DNA from: Natronohydrobacter thiooxidans
GTDB lineage: Bacteria; Pseudomonadota; Alphaproteobacteria; Rhodobacterales; Rhodobacteraceae
Assembly (NCBI RefSeq): GCF_001884735.1
Contig: NZ_MJAP01000002.1
Location: forward strand, 124,001 to 188,000
DNA: 64,000 bases
Direction of reading: 5' to 3'
The notes beneath the pieces were generated by a model. That model did no database searches. It saw only the letters and a list, made by a program, of their open reading frames with translations, and had not been told where the DNA came from. Both the position numbers and the translations under genes were made by a program. Positions 10,126-17,501 of the stretch are shown one piece after another (position 1 is the first letter of the stretch; each line of letters opens with the position of its first letter).

Positions 10126-10187
10126 ACCTACCCATTTGGGCGTGAATACCACGGTATACGCAACTATATCCTGCCAAATGGGTAGGT
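10126..10187. promoter_or_regulatory. Candidate operator: inverted pair of NarL-type heptamers in the sgaA-regulator spacer
   Basis: Two perfect 14-base inverted arms, ACCTACCCATTTGG at 10126-10139 and CCAAATGGGTAGGT at 10174-10187, are separated by 34 bases. Each contains TACCCAT, which fits the TACYYMT heptamer known for NarL-family regulators. A near copy (TACCCAA on the minus strand) lies at about 10100-10106, and a short palindrome ATACC-AC-GGTAT lies between the arms at 10146-10157. The downstream arm is about 22 bases from the regulator ATG, so autoregulation together with control of the sgaA operon is a reasonable inference. Confidence 0.6.
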
Positions 10188-10208
10188 TTTGGTATAAGGA
10201 GGCGGAAA

Positions 10209-10862
10209 ATGCAACAGAGTAGCGGCGAAACCGCGCCGATCCCCGTCTCGCTGGCGGATGGCAATCCGCTGGTCCTGTCGGCGATGTCAGAGATCTTCGA
10301 CCGCGACCCCCGATTCTCTCTGGTTGCGACCAGTGCCACGGCTGAGGGATTCTTGGGCGCGGTGATGCGCGTGCCGGTCCGGGTGGGCGTCATCGACTGG
10401 ATGCTGCCGGCCCTTGGTGGCCAGAAGCTGATCGACATCTTGCGCGATCAGGCCCAGGCCCCGCGGCTTATCGTCTATGGCGATGACCAGAAGGGCGAGG
10501 TCGCGCGCCTTGCCATGCTGGCTGGCGCGGCGGGATTCGTGGCCCGGACCACCCCGGTCGAGACGCTTCTGGAAACCTGTCTGGACGTCGCCGCAGGCAA
10601 AATGGTCTTTCCATTTCTGGACATCCGCGCGCTACAGGCCGACCCGATTCATTCACTCACCCGCCGCGAACGCGCGCTGCTGGAGGCACTGTCGCAGGGC
10701 CTGACCAACAAGGATCTGGCCCGCGATTTCGGTATCTCGGCCAATACGGTAAAATACCACCTTTCCAACATGTTCGAGAAACTCGGGGTCGCGAATCGGG
10801 CGCAGGCGATCGCCTTCTACTATGCATCGCGGCTGCCGGGGGAAGGGTCGAAAACCCGCTGA
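10209..10862 (+). CDS. NarL/FixJ-family response regulator with LuxR-type HTH, putative serine-cycle regulator
   Basis: 217 residues: an N-terminal receiver-like domain and a C-terminal LuxR HTH (LTRRERALLEALSQGLTNKD, then ISANTVKYHLSNMFEKLGV). The phosphoacceptor position is kept (VIDWMLPALGG), but the usual acidic pair is reduced to a single Asp (LADGNP) and the conserved lysine is replaced (FVARTTP). Phosphorylation may therefore be altered or unnecessary. No kinase gene adjoins it. AAGGAGG precedes the ATG. It lies between the divergent halves of the serine-cycle locus and beside heptamer-like sites, so control of these genes is likely. Methylobacterium uses a LysR-type protein (QscR) for this role, so this would be a different solution. 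Confidence 0.88.
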   Translation: MQQSSGETAPIPVSLADGNPLVLSAMSEIFDRDPRFSLVATSATAEGFLGAVMRVPVRVGVIDWMLPALGGQKLIDILRDQAQAPRLIVYGDDQKGEVARLAMLAGAAGFVARTTPVETLLETCLDVAAGKMVFPFLDIRALQADPIHSLTRRERALLEALSQGLTNKDLARDFGISANTVKYHLSNMFEKLGVANRAQAIAFYYASRLPGEGSKTR

Positions 10863-10974
10863 CCGGATGCCGCTGACCACCACCAAAAGGAAATAAAATT
10901 TCTTGACAGGGAACAAATCTTCCGTCCTTGAATCGTAGCCATTCTCCCATAACAGACCGAAAAGGACCACGCCC

Positions 10975-11952
10975 ATGAGCTTCCATACCATCCGTCAGGC
11001 CCCCGCAAGGCTCAACCGCAGCGAACTCGCGGTTCCCGGCAGCGCGCCGCAGATGTTCGAGAAAGCCGCGCAATCCGATGTCGATGTGATTTTCCTTGAC
11101 CTCGAAGACGCGGTGGCTCCTGATGACAAGGCCGCAGCCCGCAAGAATATCATCAAGGCGCTGAACGAGATCGACTGGGGTACCAAGACGATGTCGGTTC
11201 GTATCAACGGGCTGGACACGCATTACATGTATCGCGATGTTGTCGATGTCGTCGAACAGGCAGGCGAACGGCTTGACCTGATCATGGTGCCCAAGGTCGG
11301 CACCGCCGCCGATGTTTATGCCGTGGATATGCTGGTGACCCAGATCGAGGATGCGAAGGGCTACAAGAAGCGAATCGGTTTCGAACACATCATCGAAACC
11401 GCTCTGGGCATGCAGAATGTGACCGAGATCGCCGCCGCCTCGCCCCGCAACGAATCGCTGCATTTCGGTGTTGCGGATTACGCGGCCTCGACCCGGGCGC
11501 GGACCACGATCATCGGCGGCGTGAACCCCGATTACGCGGTCCTGACCGACCCGTCGCAGGACGGCAGCCGCGAGGTGCATTGGGGCGACATGTGGCATTA
11601 TGCGCTCGCCCGTATGGTTGTCGCGGCCCGCGCCAACGGGCTACGGCCCATCGACGGGCCGTTTGGCGATTTCTCGGATCCCGAGGGCTACAAGGCCGCC
11701 GCCCGCCGCGCCGCCGTTCTGGGCTGCGAGGGGAAATGGGCGATCCACCCCAGCCAGGTCGCGCTGGCCAATGAGGTCATGAGCCCGACCGAGGCCGAAG
11801 TGACCAAGGCCCAACGCATCCTTGAGGCGATGGAAGCCGCCGCTGCCGCAGGCAAGGGCGCGGTGTCGCTGGATGGCCGGTTGATCGACTATGCCTCGAT
11901 CCGCCAAGCCGAGGTGCTGGTGGAAAAGGCCCGCCAGATTGCGGCTGCCTGA
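10975..11952 (+). CDS. mcl1: L-malyl-CoA (beta-methylmalyl-CoA) lyase, HpcH/HpaI aldolase family
   Basis: 325 residues of the citrate-lyase-beta-like HpcH/HpaI family. It cleaves malyl-CoA to acetyl-CoA and glyoxylate; Rhodobacter Mcl1 also handles beta-methylmalyl-CoA. Visible are the metal-site IFLDLEDAVAPDDKAAARKN, SVRINGLDTHYMYRD, the Lys in IMVPKVGTAADVYAVD, FEHIIETALGMQN, GPFGDFSDPEGYK and KWAIHPSQVALANEV. These blocks closely track Rhodobacter Mcl1. AAAGGACC precedes the ATG. A TTGACA at 10903-10908 is a possible -35 box, but no convincing -10 follows. It is one base upstream of the glycerate kinase start, so the two form an operon. Confidence 0.93.
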   Translation: MSFHTIRQAPARLNRSELAVPGSAPQMFEKAAQSDVDVIFLDLEDAVAPDDKAAARKNIIKALNEIDWGTKTMSVRINGLDTHYMYRDVVDVVEQAGERLDLIMVPKVGTAADVYAVDMLVTQIEDAKGYKKRIGFEHIIETALGMQNVTEIAAASPRNESLHFGVADYAASTRARTTIIGGVNPDYAVLTDPSQDGSREVHWGDMWHYALARMVVAARANGLRPIDGPFGDFSDPEGYKAAARRAAVLGCEGKWAIHPSQVALANEVMSPTEAEVTKAQRILEAMEAAAAAGKGAVSLDGRLIDYASIRQAEVLVEKARQIAAA

Positions 11953-11953
11953 G

Positions 11954-13204
11954 ATGGCCAGCGCCCTGCGCGACCGCGCCAGACAGCTTTTCGCGCTGGC
12001 CTGCGATGCCGCCGACCCTGCTCAGGCGCTGCGCAGGGCGCTGACCGCTGCCCCGCTGCCCCGCCCCGATCCGGGCGGCGCCCTGCTGGTTGTCGCGGTC
12101 GGCAAGGCCGCGATCCCCATGGCCGAGGAATTGCTGCGCAATCTCGATGGACCACTGGGAAGCGTGCTTGTGATCACGAACTACGAGAACGCCCGCGACC
12201 TGCCCGGCGCCACGGTCATCGCCGCTGGGCACCCCGTCCCCGACGCGAATGGCGCCCGTGCCGGGGCCGAGGTCATCGCGCTGCTTTCCGCCGCCACCGC
12301 CCATGATCGCGTGATCGCGCTCGTCTCGGGCGGCGGCTCTGCCCTGATGCCCTCCCCCGCCGACGGGCTGACGCTGGATGACAAGGCCGAGGTCAACCGT
12401 CTGCTTCTGGCGCATGGTTTCGAGATTTCTGAAACCAACCTCGTGCGCCAGCAGTTGTCCCGGCTCAAGGGTGGCGGCTTCCTGCGCCACGCCACGCCCG
12501 CCCCGGTTGCGGCCTATATTCTGTCGGATGTCATCGGCGACGACCTGCGGGCCATCGCTTCGGGCCCCACGGTCGCACCGATTGGCGACCGTGCAGCGGC
12601 CCGCGCGCTGTTGCAGGCCCGCGGGGTCTGGCCGCTTCTGCCCGAAGCCGTCCGGCGCTATCTCGACGACCCGGAACCGGTCCGCCCGCCTTTGCCCGAG
12701 GCCCGCAATACGCTGATCGGCTCGAACCGCATGAGCCTCGAAGCTGTTGCGGCTGGGGCAGGGCAGGGCGCGCGGATTGTCGATGACCGCCTGACCGGTG
12801 ATGTGGGCAAGGCCGCGAAGCATATCGTTGCGGCCGCCCTTGCAGCGGATACGCGGCCCGCCTGCCTGATTTTCGGCGGTGAAACGACCGTCACGCTGCG
12901 CGGCACAGGTCGCGGAGGGCGCAATCAGGAACTTGCGCTGCGTGTCGCGATGGAAATGCCCGAATTGGGGCGCGACTGGGTGTTCCTGTCGGGGGGCACC
13001 GATGGAAGGGATGGCCCGACCGATGCCGCGGGCGGTCTGGTTGATGTCCTCACCCCCGATCGGATTCGCGCATCCGGCGCTGAACCTGAAGCATTGCTGG
13101 CCAATAATGACAGCCATGCTGCCCTGAATGCCGCAGGTGATCTGCTGGTGACGGGGGCCACCGGCACCAATGTCGCGGATGTCCAGATCCTGCTGCTGGG
13201 CTGA
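11954..13204 (+). CDS. gckA: Glycerate 2-kinase (GckA/TtuD, MOFRL family)
   Basis: 416 residues. Phosphorylates D-glycerate to 2-phosphoglycerate, which enolase turns into the PEP used by Ppc. Visible are the N-terminal LVVAVGKAAIPMAEE, GHPVPDANGARAGAEVI, the phosphate loop LVSGGGSALMPSP, RQQLSRLKGGGF, SDVIGDDLRAIASGPT, and the C-terminal MOFRL domain (LIFGGETTVTLRGTGRGGRN, SGGTDGRDGPTDAAGG). The ATG at 11954 follows the mcl stop by one base, so the pair is translationally coupled. Together with hprA this completes serine-to-2-phosphoglycerate conversion within the window. Confidence 0.93.
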   Translation: MASALRDRARQLFALACDAADPAQALRRALTAAPLPRPDPGGALLVVAVGKAAIPMAEELLRNLDGPLGSVLVITNYENARDLPGATVIAAGHPVPDANGARAGAEVIALLSAATAHDRVIALVSGGGSALMPSPADGLTLDDKAEVNRLLLAHGFEISETNLVRQQLSRLKGGGFLRHATPAPVAAYILSDVIGDDLRAIASGPTVAPIGDRAAARALLQARGVWPLLPEAVRRYLDDPEPVRPPLPEARNTLIGSNRMSLEAVAAGAGQGARIVDDRLTGDVGKAAKHIVAAALAADTRPACLIFGGETTVTLRGTGRGGRNQELALRVAMEMPELGRDWVFLSGGTDGRDGPTDAAGGLVDVLTPDRIRASGAEPEALLANNDSHAALNAAGDLLVTGATGTNVADVQILLLG

Positions 13205-13219
13205 CCCGCCATTGCGTAG

Positions 13220-13240
13220 CCTCTGCCCAGGGGGCAGGGG
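13220..13240 (+). terminator. Weak hairpin after glycerate kinase
   Basis: CCTCTGCCC and GGGCAGGGG pair over 9 bases with one wobble and a 3-base loop, 15 bases after the gckA stop. There is no T-run after the stem, so termination is plausible but unproven. Confidence 0.35.
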
Positions 13241-13253
13241 CAACGTCACCTCA

Positions 13254-13400
13254 AATGGGCTGACAACCGAGCAGGTTGCGGATCAGATGGCAATTTCGTC
13301 CGACACGGAGAATTCCTATTTCAACAACACCGTTGCGAAGTTCGATGCTGCAAACCGCCAACACGCCGCGAGTCTTGCGATTCGGATGGGTCTGATCTGA
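13254..13400 (+). pseudogene. Remnant of a LuxR-type regulator: C-terminal HTH only
   Basis: About 48 in-frame codons ending in a stop at 13398-13400 read NGLTTEQVADQMAIS, then SYFNNTVAKFDAANRQHA, then SLAIRMGLI. This pattern is that of the DNA-binding helix-turn-helix and terminal helices of quorum-sensing-type LuxR regulators. Nothing recognisable of the ligand-binding domain precedes it; the upstream sequence is the 3' end of gckA and a hairpin. I read it as the tail of a deleted luxR gene. A small translated HTH peptide cannot be excluded, but I see no convincing start with a ribosome-binding site. Confidence 0.6.
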
Positions 13401-13463
13401 AATCAGGGATAATCTGGCGCAAGACGGAACCTTTTCAACGCTCCGCGCAAGTTCCGGGACATC

Positions 13464-14051
13464 TCAGCAGAAATCCAGCAGACTCTCCGTTTTTCTGACA
13501 TCAACATACGACATTCCTGCGGATCCTGCGGCGGCAATTCCCTCCGGACTGTCCTCAAAGACAAGGCAATGATGCGGATGAATACCCAACTGCTCAGCCG
13601 CCAGCAGAAAAACCGCAGGATCCGGTTTCGGCTTGCTGACATCATCTCTCGTGACGACAACATCAAAGCATGTATCAAGTCCGGTGGCACGCAGGAAGGC
13701 GGTGACGATCTGCCGCTCACTATTGGTCGCCAGCGCCTTCGGCAGCCCAGGCGCGCTGTCGCGCGCAATCGTCGCGACCGGGGGATTGGGACAGGCGAGA
13801 TGCGCCAGCGCGACGGTCTCGGCGATGCTTTCGCGACAGAAGCGCGCGACGTCCAGAGCGGCGCCGGTTTCCTGCACGATCCTACTGGCAAGCTCCAACC
13901 GGCCCAGACCTGACTGCCGGAGATACCACTCCCGTGCGATCATCACCTCCTGAGCAGCCAGCGCTCTGGAAATCGCAATGAAGTGAATATCCGCAGTGAG
14001 CAGCAATGTCCCGTCGCAATCGAAAATCAACGCCTTTGGCTGATCGGCCAT
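13464..14051 (-). CDS. HAD-superfamily hydrolase, phosphoglycolate phosphatase/beta-phosphoglucomutase-like
   Basis: 195 residues. Motif I is LIFDCDGTLLL, with the nucleophile Asp and the acid/base Asp two residues later. A four-helix cap follows, then motif II ALATNSERQ, motif III Lys in VSKPKPDPAVFLLAAEQLG, and motif IV VFEDSPEGIAAAGSAGM. This arrangement is subfamily I (GPH/CbbY/beta-PGM-like), which hydrolyses small phosphoesters or isomerises sugar phosphates. The substrate is unknown. It lies 17 bases after the hybrid kinase gene on the same strand and so may be in that operon. A sugar-phosphate substrate would fit if the neighbouring importer is of the sugar-phosphate AfuABC type, but that is inference. 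Confidence 0.85.
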   Translation of the reverse strand: MADQPKALIFDCDGTLLLTADIHFIAISRALAAQEVMIAREWYLRQSGLGRLELASRIVQETGAALDVARFCRESIAETVALAHLACPNPPVATIARDSAPGLPKALATNSERQIVTAFLRATGLDTCFDVVVTRDDVSKPKPDPAVFLLAAEQLGIHPHHCLVFEDSPEGIAAAGSAGMSYVDVRKTESLLDFC

Positions 14052-14068
14052 CTGTGTTCCGTTCCTTG

Positions 14069-16522
14069 TCAGTGAGAAAGTGCCTCTGCCAGCTTTCTGG
14101 CCGAGAGCGGTTTTGCGACTGCCTGTATGCGTCCGGCAAACATGTCAGCCAGCGGATTGATCGCTGGCATGTGACCTGATGCGACCACTGCCTTTGTGTC
14201 CGGGTTCGTCTCAAGCGCCGCTCTGGCAAGTCTCCAGCCTTCGATCCGACCATGCAGCATCAGGTCGGTGATGATCAGATCGACCTGGCCTTGCGCGATG
14301 ATGGCATGCGCCTCCTCGGGCGATGCTGTGCAGATCAGCGATCCGGCCACTGGCGACAGAAGATCCTGTGCGGCTGTCCGGTCGCGGGCATTATCCTCGA
14401 CGACCAGAACCATTTCGAAACGCGGTATGTCGCAAGGCGTGTCTGCGGATTCATGCAACGGCAGGGAGAGCTTGACCAGAGTTCCCGCGCCCGGTTTCGA
14501 GGTGATGGTCACATCGCCGCCTGACTGGCTGATGAAACCATAGACCATGGCCAGCCCCAGCCCCGTGCCACCTTCGCGCGTCGTGAAGAATGGCTCCATC
14601 ACATGTGCAAGCACTTCCGGCGTCATGCCGCAGCCGGTATCTTCGACCTCTATGACTGCTTGGTCGGCATGGGCTGACACCCGCAAGATGATTGTCCCGC
14701 TGTCGCTGATCGCCTGCCCTGCATTCAGACACAGATTCAACAGGGCGCTTTCCAGCTGTCCGGGGTCGATCAGGACGGGCAATGGATTGTCGGTGATCTG
14801 AAGCTGCAGCGCAATCTCGTCGCGCAGTGCGAAACCGATCAGATCGGCCATGCCCTCGACAAGCCCGGTCAGATCGACGATCTCGGGGGCCAGATGCTGT
14901 CGGCGCGCGAAGGACAATAGCCTGCCCGTCAGGGACATGCCCAGATCGACGGCGCTGGCGATGGTCTGATACATCGCCTCTTTCTTTGCCACAGAGGCGG
15001 TTTGCAACAGATGCAGATTGCCCGAGATCGTTGACAGGATGTTGCCGAAATCATGCGCAACTTCACCCGAGACTTTTCCCAACGCCTCGATCCGCTGTAT
15101 CTGCTGCAATCGATCCGCCACATTGCGCCGTTCGGTGACATCGGCTACCAGCACCACCATGCCGCCATCGGGCAGCGGGCTGGAACGCCATTCCAGATGG
15201 CGCTCATCGGTCGTGACCTCGCGTGTTCCGGATGGTTGCGCGGCAAAATCCGGGGCACTGCCATCGTCAACGATCTGCGCCAGTTTAGGCCGGTTTGACA
15301 AACGCGCGGGATCAATACGCAGAACCTCGGCCAGCCGCGCGTTATAGGCGATCAGGTTGCCCTGCTCTGACAAGATGGCCACGCCATCGCTGATCCCCTT
15401 CATCATATTGTCATAAAGCACCGTGCGCCGCGCCATCTGCCGGTTGGAACGGTCCAGCCGGATGGCATTGGCGCGAAAGACACGGAAGGCGTGAAACAGT
15501 TTGCCGATCTCGTCACCATGCCCGGCCCCGCGTGGCAATCGCGCCTGCCTGTCGCCAGAGGCAAGCCGCATCATCGCATCCGAAATCCGGCGCAGATTGC
15601 CTGTAACATATTGCGAGACAAACAGCGCCGCCAACAGCGCCACAATTGCGCTGGTCGTTCCCACCGTCAGAATTGTTGATTTGGCAACCGCGATTGCCGT
15701 CGTGGCCCGCGCGCGTTCTTCGGCGATCCTTGCCTGCGCCTGCTCGGTCTGCGCGGCGGAATAGGCTGTCAGTTCCCACGCAGCCTGCCTGATGCTGATC
15801 AGCGCGGCCTCGGCACGCAGCTTGCTGGCCAGTTCCAGCCTGCGCATCTCGAACAGGCCCTCGGGCCCCTGCGCGATCAGCCGTAGCCGTTCCTGGGTGG
15901 CCGGGTCGGGGCGGAAACTGGCACGGCTTGCCTGGGTGACATTGGCGGTAAATGCCCGCTGATATTCCCCGACGCCCACAAGATTTTCTGCACGGCCTGC
16001 ACCAAGCAGGGCTGCAGCCTGCCCCTGCAGCATCATCCAGGCCTGACGTTCTGCCGGGCCCAGCAAAGCCTCTGCCGATTGCGCAGCGGCGTGACGTTCG
16101 ATGCTCGCCAGTTCTGCATTCAGGCGCAGCACACGGTCACGAAATCCGGCGCGCAGCAGTGTTTCCTCCACCAGCGCCTCGATGGCCCGCCGGGTCTGGA
16201 TCAGCATATCTGACAGCGCCGGATCCCCGGCGACATCCTCGGCAATCTGCTGCAACAGACCCTGCGCGCGCGCCCCTTCCTGTGCGATCCTGAACGGGCT
16301 GTCGAGGGTCAGCAGGTAAGGCGCCTCGGTCGCCAGATCGGCAGACTGGCGCGAGAGGCGCAGTGCCGCATCCACGCGCGCCAGTGTATCCTGGTGCAGC
16401 CGCTCAAGACGTTCGGTCCCTTGGCCAAGGGCGACCCAGGCCACGATGCCGACGATCAGCGTGGCACTCGCTAGAACCGAAAGGGCTGTCAGCAGGCGGG
16501 CCTTGATCGACAGGCGGTTCAT
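14069..16522 (-). CDS. Membrane-bound hybrid sensor histidine kinase, TorS-like sensor module
   Basis: 817 residues. Order: transmembrane helix at about 10-32, a helical periplasmic domain of about 250 residues, a second membrane helix (SAIVALLAALFVSQYV), HAMP, a short PAS-like segment (MMKGISDGVAILSEQGNLIAYNA begins it), HisKA with the phospho-His in GEVAHDFGNILS, HATPase_c (N-box LNLCLNAGQAI, EDTGCGM, GGTGLGLAMVYG), and a C-terminal receiver with the acceptor Asp in LIITDLMLHG. The ATG overlaps the regulator stop (ATGA). It is divergent from an AfuA/Fbp-type importer, so it probably senses the imported solute, perhaps through the binding protein as TorS does with TorT. That coupling is inferred. 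Confidence 0.9.
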   Translation of the reverse strand: MNRLSIKARLLTALSVLASATLIVGIVAWVALGQGTERLERLHQDTLARVDAALRLSRQSADLATEAPYLLTLDSPFRIAQEGARAQGLLQQIAEDVAGDPALSDMLIQTRRAIEALVEETLLRAGFRDRVLRLNAELASIERHAAAQSAEALLGPAERQAWMMLQGQAAALLGAGRAENLVGVGEYQRAFTANVTQASRASFRPDPATQERLRLIAQGPEGLFEMRRLELASKLRAEAALISIRQAAWELTAYSAAQTEQAQARIAEERARATTAIAVAKSTILTVGTTSAIVALLAALFVSQYVTGNLRRISDAMMRLASGDRQARLPRGAGHGDEIGKLFHAFRVFRANAIRLDRSNRQMARRTVLYDNMMKGISDGVAILSEQGNLIAYNARLAEVLRIDPARLSNRPKLAQIVDDGSAPDFAAQPSGTREVTTDERHLEWRSSPLPDGGMVVLVADVTERRNVADRLQQIQRIEALGKVSGEVAHDFGNILSTISGNLHLLQTASVAKKEAMYQTIASAVDLGMSLTGRLLSFARRQHLAPEIVDLTGLVEGMADLIGFALRDEIALQLQITDNPLPVLIDPGQLESALLNLCLNAGQAISDSGTIILRVSAHADQAVIEVEDTGCGMTPEVLAHVMEPFFTTREGGTGLGLAMVYGFISQSGGDVTITSKPGAGTLVKLSLPLHESADTPCDIPRFEMVLVVEDNARDRTAAQDLLSPVAGSLICTASPEEAHAIIAQGQVDLIITDLMLHGRIEGWRLARAALETNPDTKAVVASGHMPAINPLADMFAGRIQAVAKPLSARKLAEALSH

Positions 16523-17253
16523 GCGGGACTTCGCGGCACAAAGACATAGCCCTGCCCGCGACGGGTTTGCAGATGAATGGGCTTCGAGGGAACAGTCTCG
16601 ATCTTGCGCCGCAGGCGCAGGATCAGCACATCTATGGTGCGGTCCATATATTGTGACAGGTCGTTGCCCAGTTCATGGAGCAACTCGGTTCGCGGGATCA
16701 CCCGGTCAGGGTTGCGCAACAGATAGTCCAGCAGGCGATACTCCGCATTGGTCAGCGGGATTTCCGAACCATCCGGACCCAGCAATTCACGGCGTGTCTG
16801 ATCAAGACGCATCGCACCAAAACGCACAATTGCACTTGTGGACCGATCCGCCTGATCCAGCGCCGGATAACCCGAGCGGCGCAGTACGGCGCGGATGCGG
16901 GCGATCAGTTCGCGCGGATTGAACGGCTTCAGCAGATAGTCATCCACACCGGTTTCCAGTCCGATGATCTTGTCCATCTCGTCGCCGCGCCCCGTCAGCA
17001 TGACGATGGGAAGGCCGAAACGGTCCCGGATACGCAGCGCAAGCGCAAGCCCGTTCTCGCTGGTCAGCTTCAGATCGATCAGCGCCAGATCGACCTCTGG
17101 CGCGGGTCCAAGGGCGAAGAAAGAGGCTCCATCGGCCAGAGCGACAGACCCGAGCCCGTTCTCTTCCATGAGGGCGGCGAGGGTCTGGCGCAGGTCAGCG
17201 TCATCGTCGATGATCGCGACAACGGGTCTGCGCGTGTCGCTGTTTTCATTCAT
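16519..17253 (-). CDS. OmpR/PhoB-family response regulator
   Basis: About 244 residues. The receiver has the acidic pair (AIIDDDADLRQTL), the acceptor Asp in LALIDLKLTSENG, the Thr in VMLTGRGDEMDKI and the Lys in DYLLKPFNPRELIARI. The C-terminal winged helix shows PLTNAEYRLLDYLLRNPDRV and YMDRTIDVLILRLRRKIE. It is upstream of and overlaps the hybrid kinase gene and is transcribed away from the importer. I chose the ATG at 17253; a GTG at 17274 would add seven residues and neither has a strong ribosome-binding site. The likely target is the divergent importer promoter. Confidence 0.92.
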   Translation of the reverse strand: MNENSDTRRPVVAIIDDDADLRQTLAALMEENGLGSVALADGASFFALGPAPEVDLALIDLKLTSENGLALALRIRDRFGLPIVMLTGRGDEMDKIIGLETGVDDYLLKPFNPRELIARIRAVLRRSGYPALDQADRSTSAIVRFGAMRLDQTRRELLGPDGSEIPLTNAEYRLLDYLLRNPDRVIPRTELLHELGNDLSQYMDRTIDVLILRLRRKIETVPSKPIHLQTRRGQGYVFVPRSPA

Positions 17254-17342
17254 GCGCGCTGAAATCCGGATCACCGCTGCGTCCTCCCGTGATCAGAATG
17301 GGTCATCCTCCGGGCACTGGCAATTCCACGTGCGATTTAGTT

Positions 17343-17372
17343 TGTTACAGCGCAATCGCGCGCCCTGTAACA
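17343..17372. promoter_or_regulatory. Inverted repeat in the regulator-importer spacer, candidate binding site
   Basis: TGTTACAG (17343-17350) and CTGTAACA (17365-17372) form a perfect 8-base inverted repeat with a 14-base spacer. Another TTGTTA follows at 17373-17378. It lies in the 248-bp region between the divergent response regulator and the importer, the expected place for a regulator site and promoters. OmpR-family proteins often bind direct repeats, so the exact binding mode is uncertain. Confidence 0.5.
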
Positions 17373-17501
17373 TTGTTAATACTTATGGCCGGTATGTGTA
17401 AGATCGTTCATCGCGCGGTGTATCGAGTTGCGTCCGTCCGGCATGCAACAGTCAGCCTATCCGCATCAGGGAGGTGCGGGCTGTTTTCGGGAGGAAGAAG
17501 G

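Noticed and set aside
11777..13249. 490-codon minus-strand frame opposite glycerate kinase
   Set aside because: Glycerate kinase on the plus strand has all family motifs; the opposite frame has no recognisable motif.
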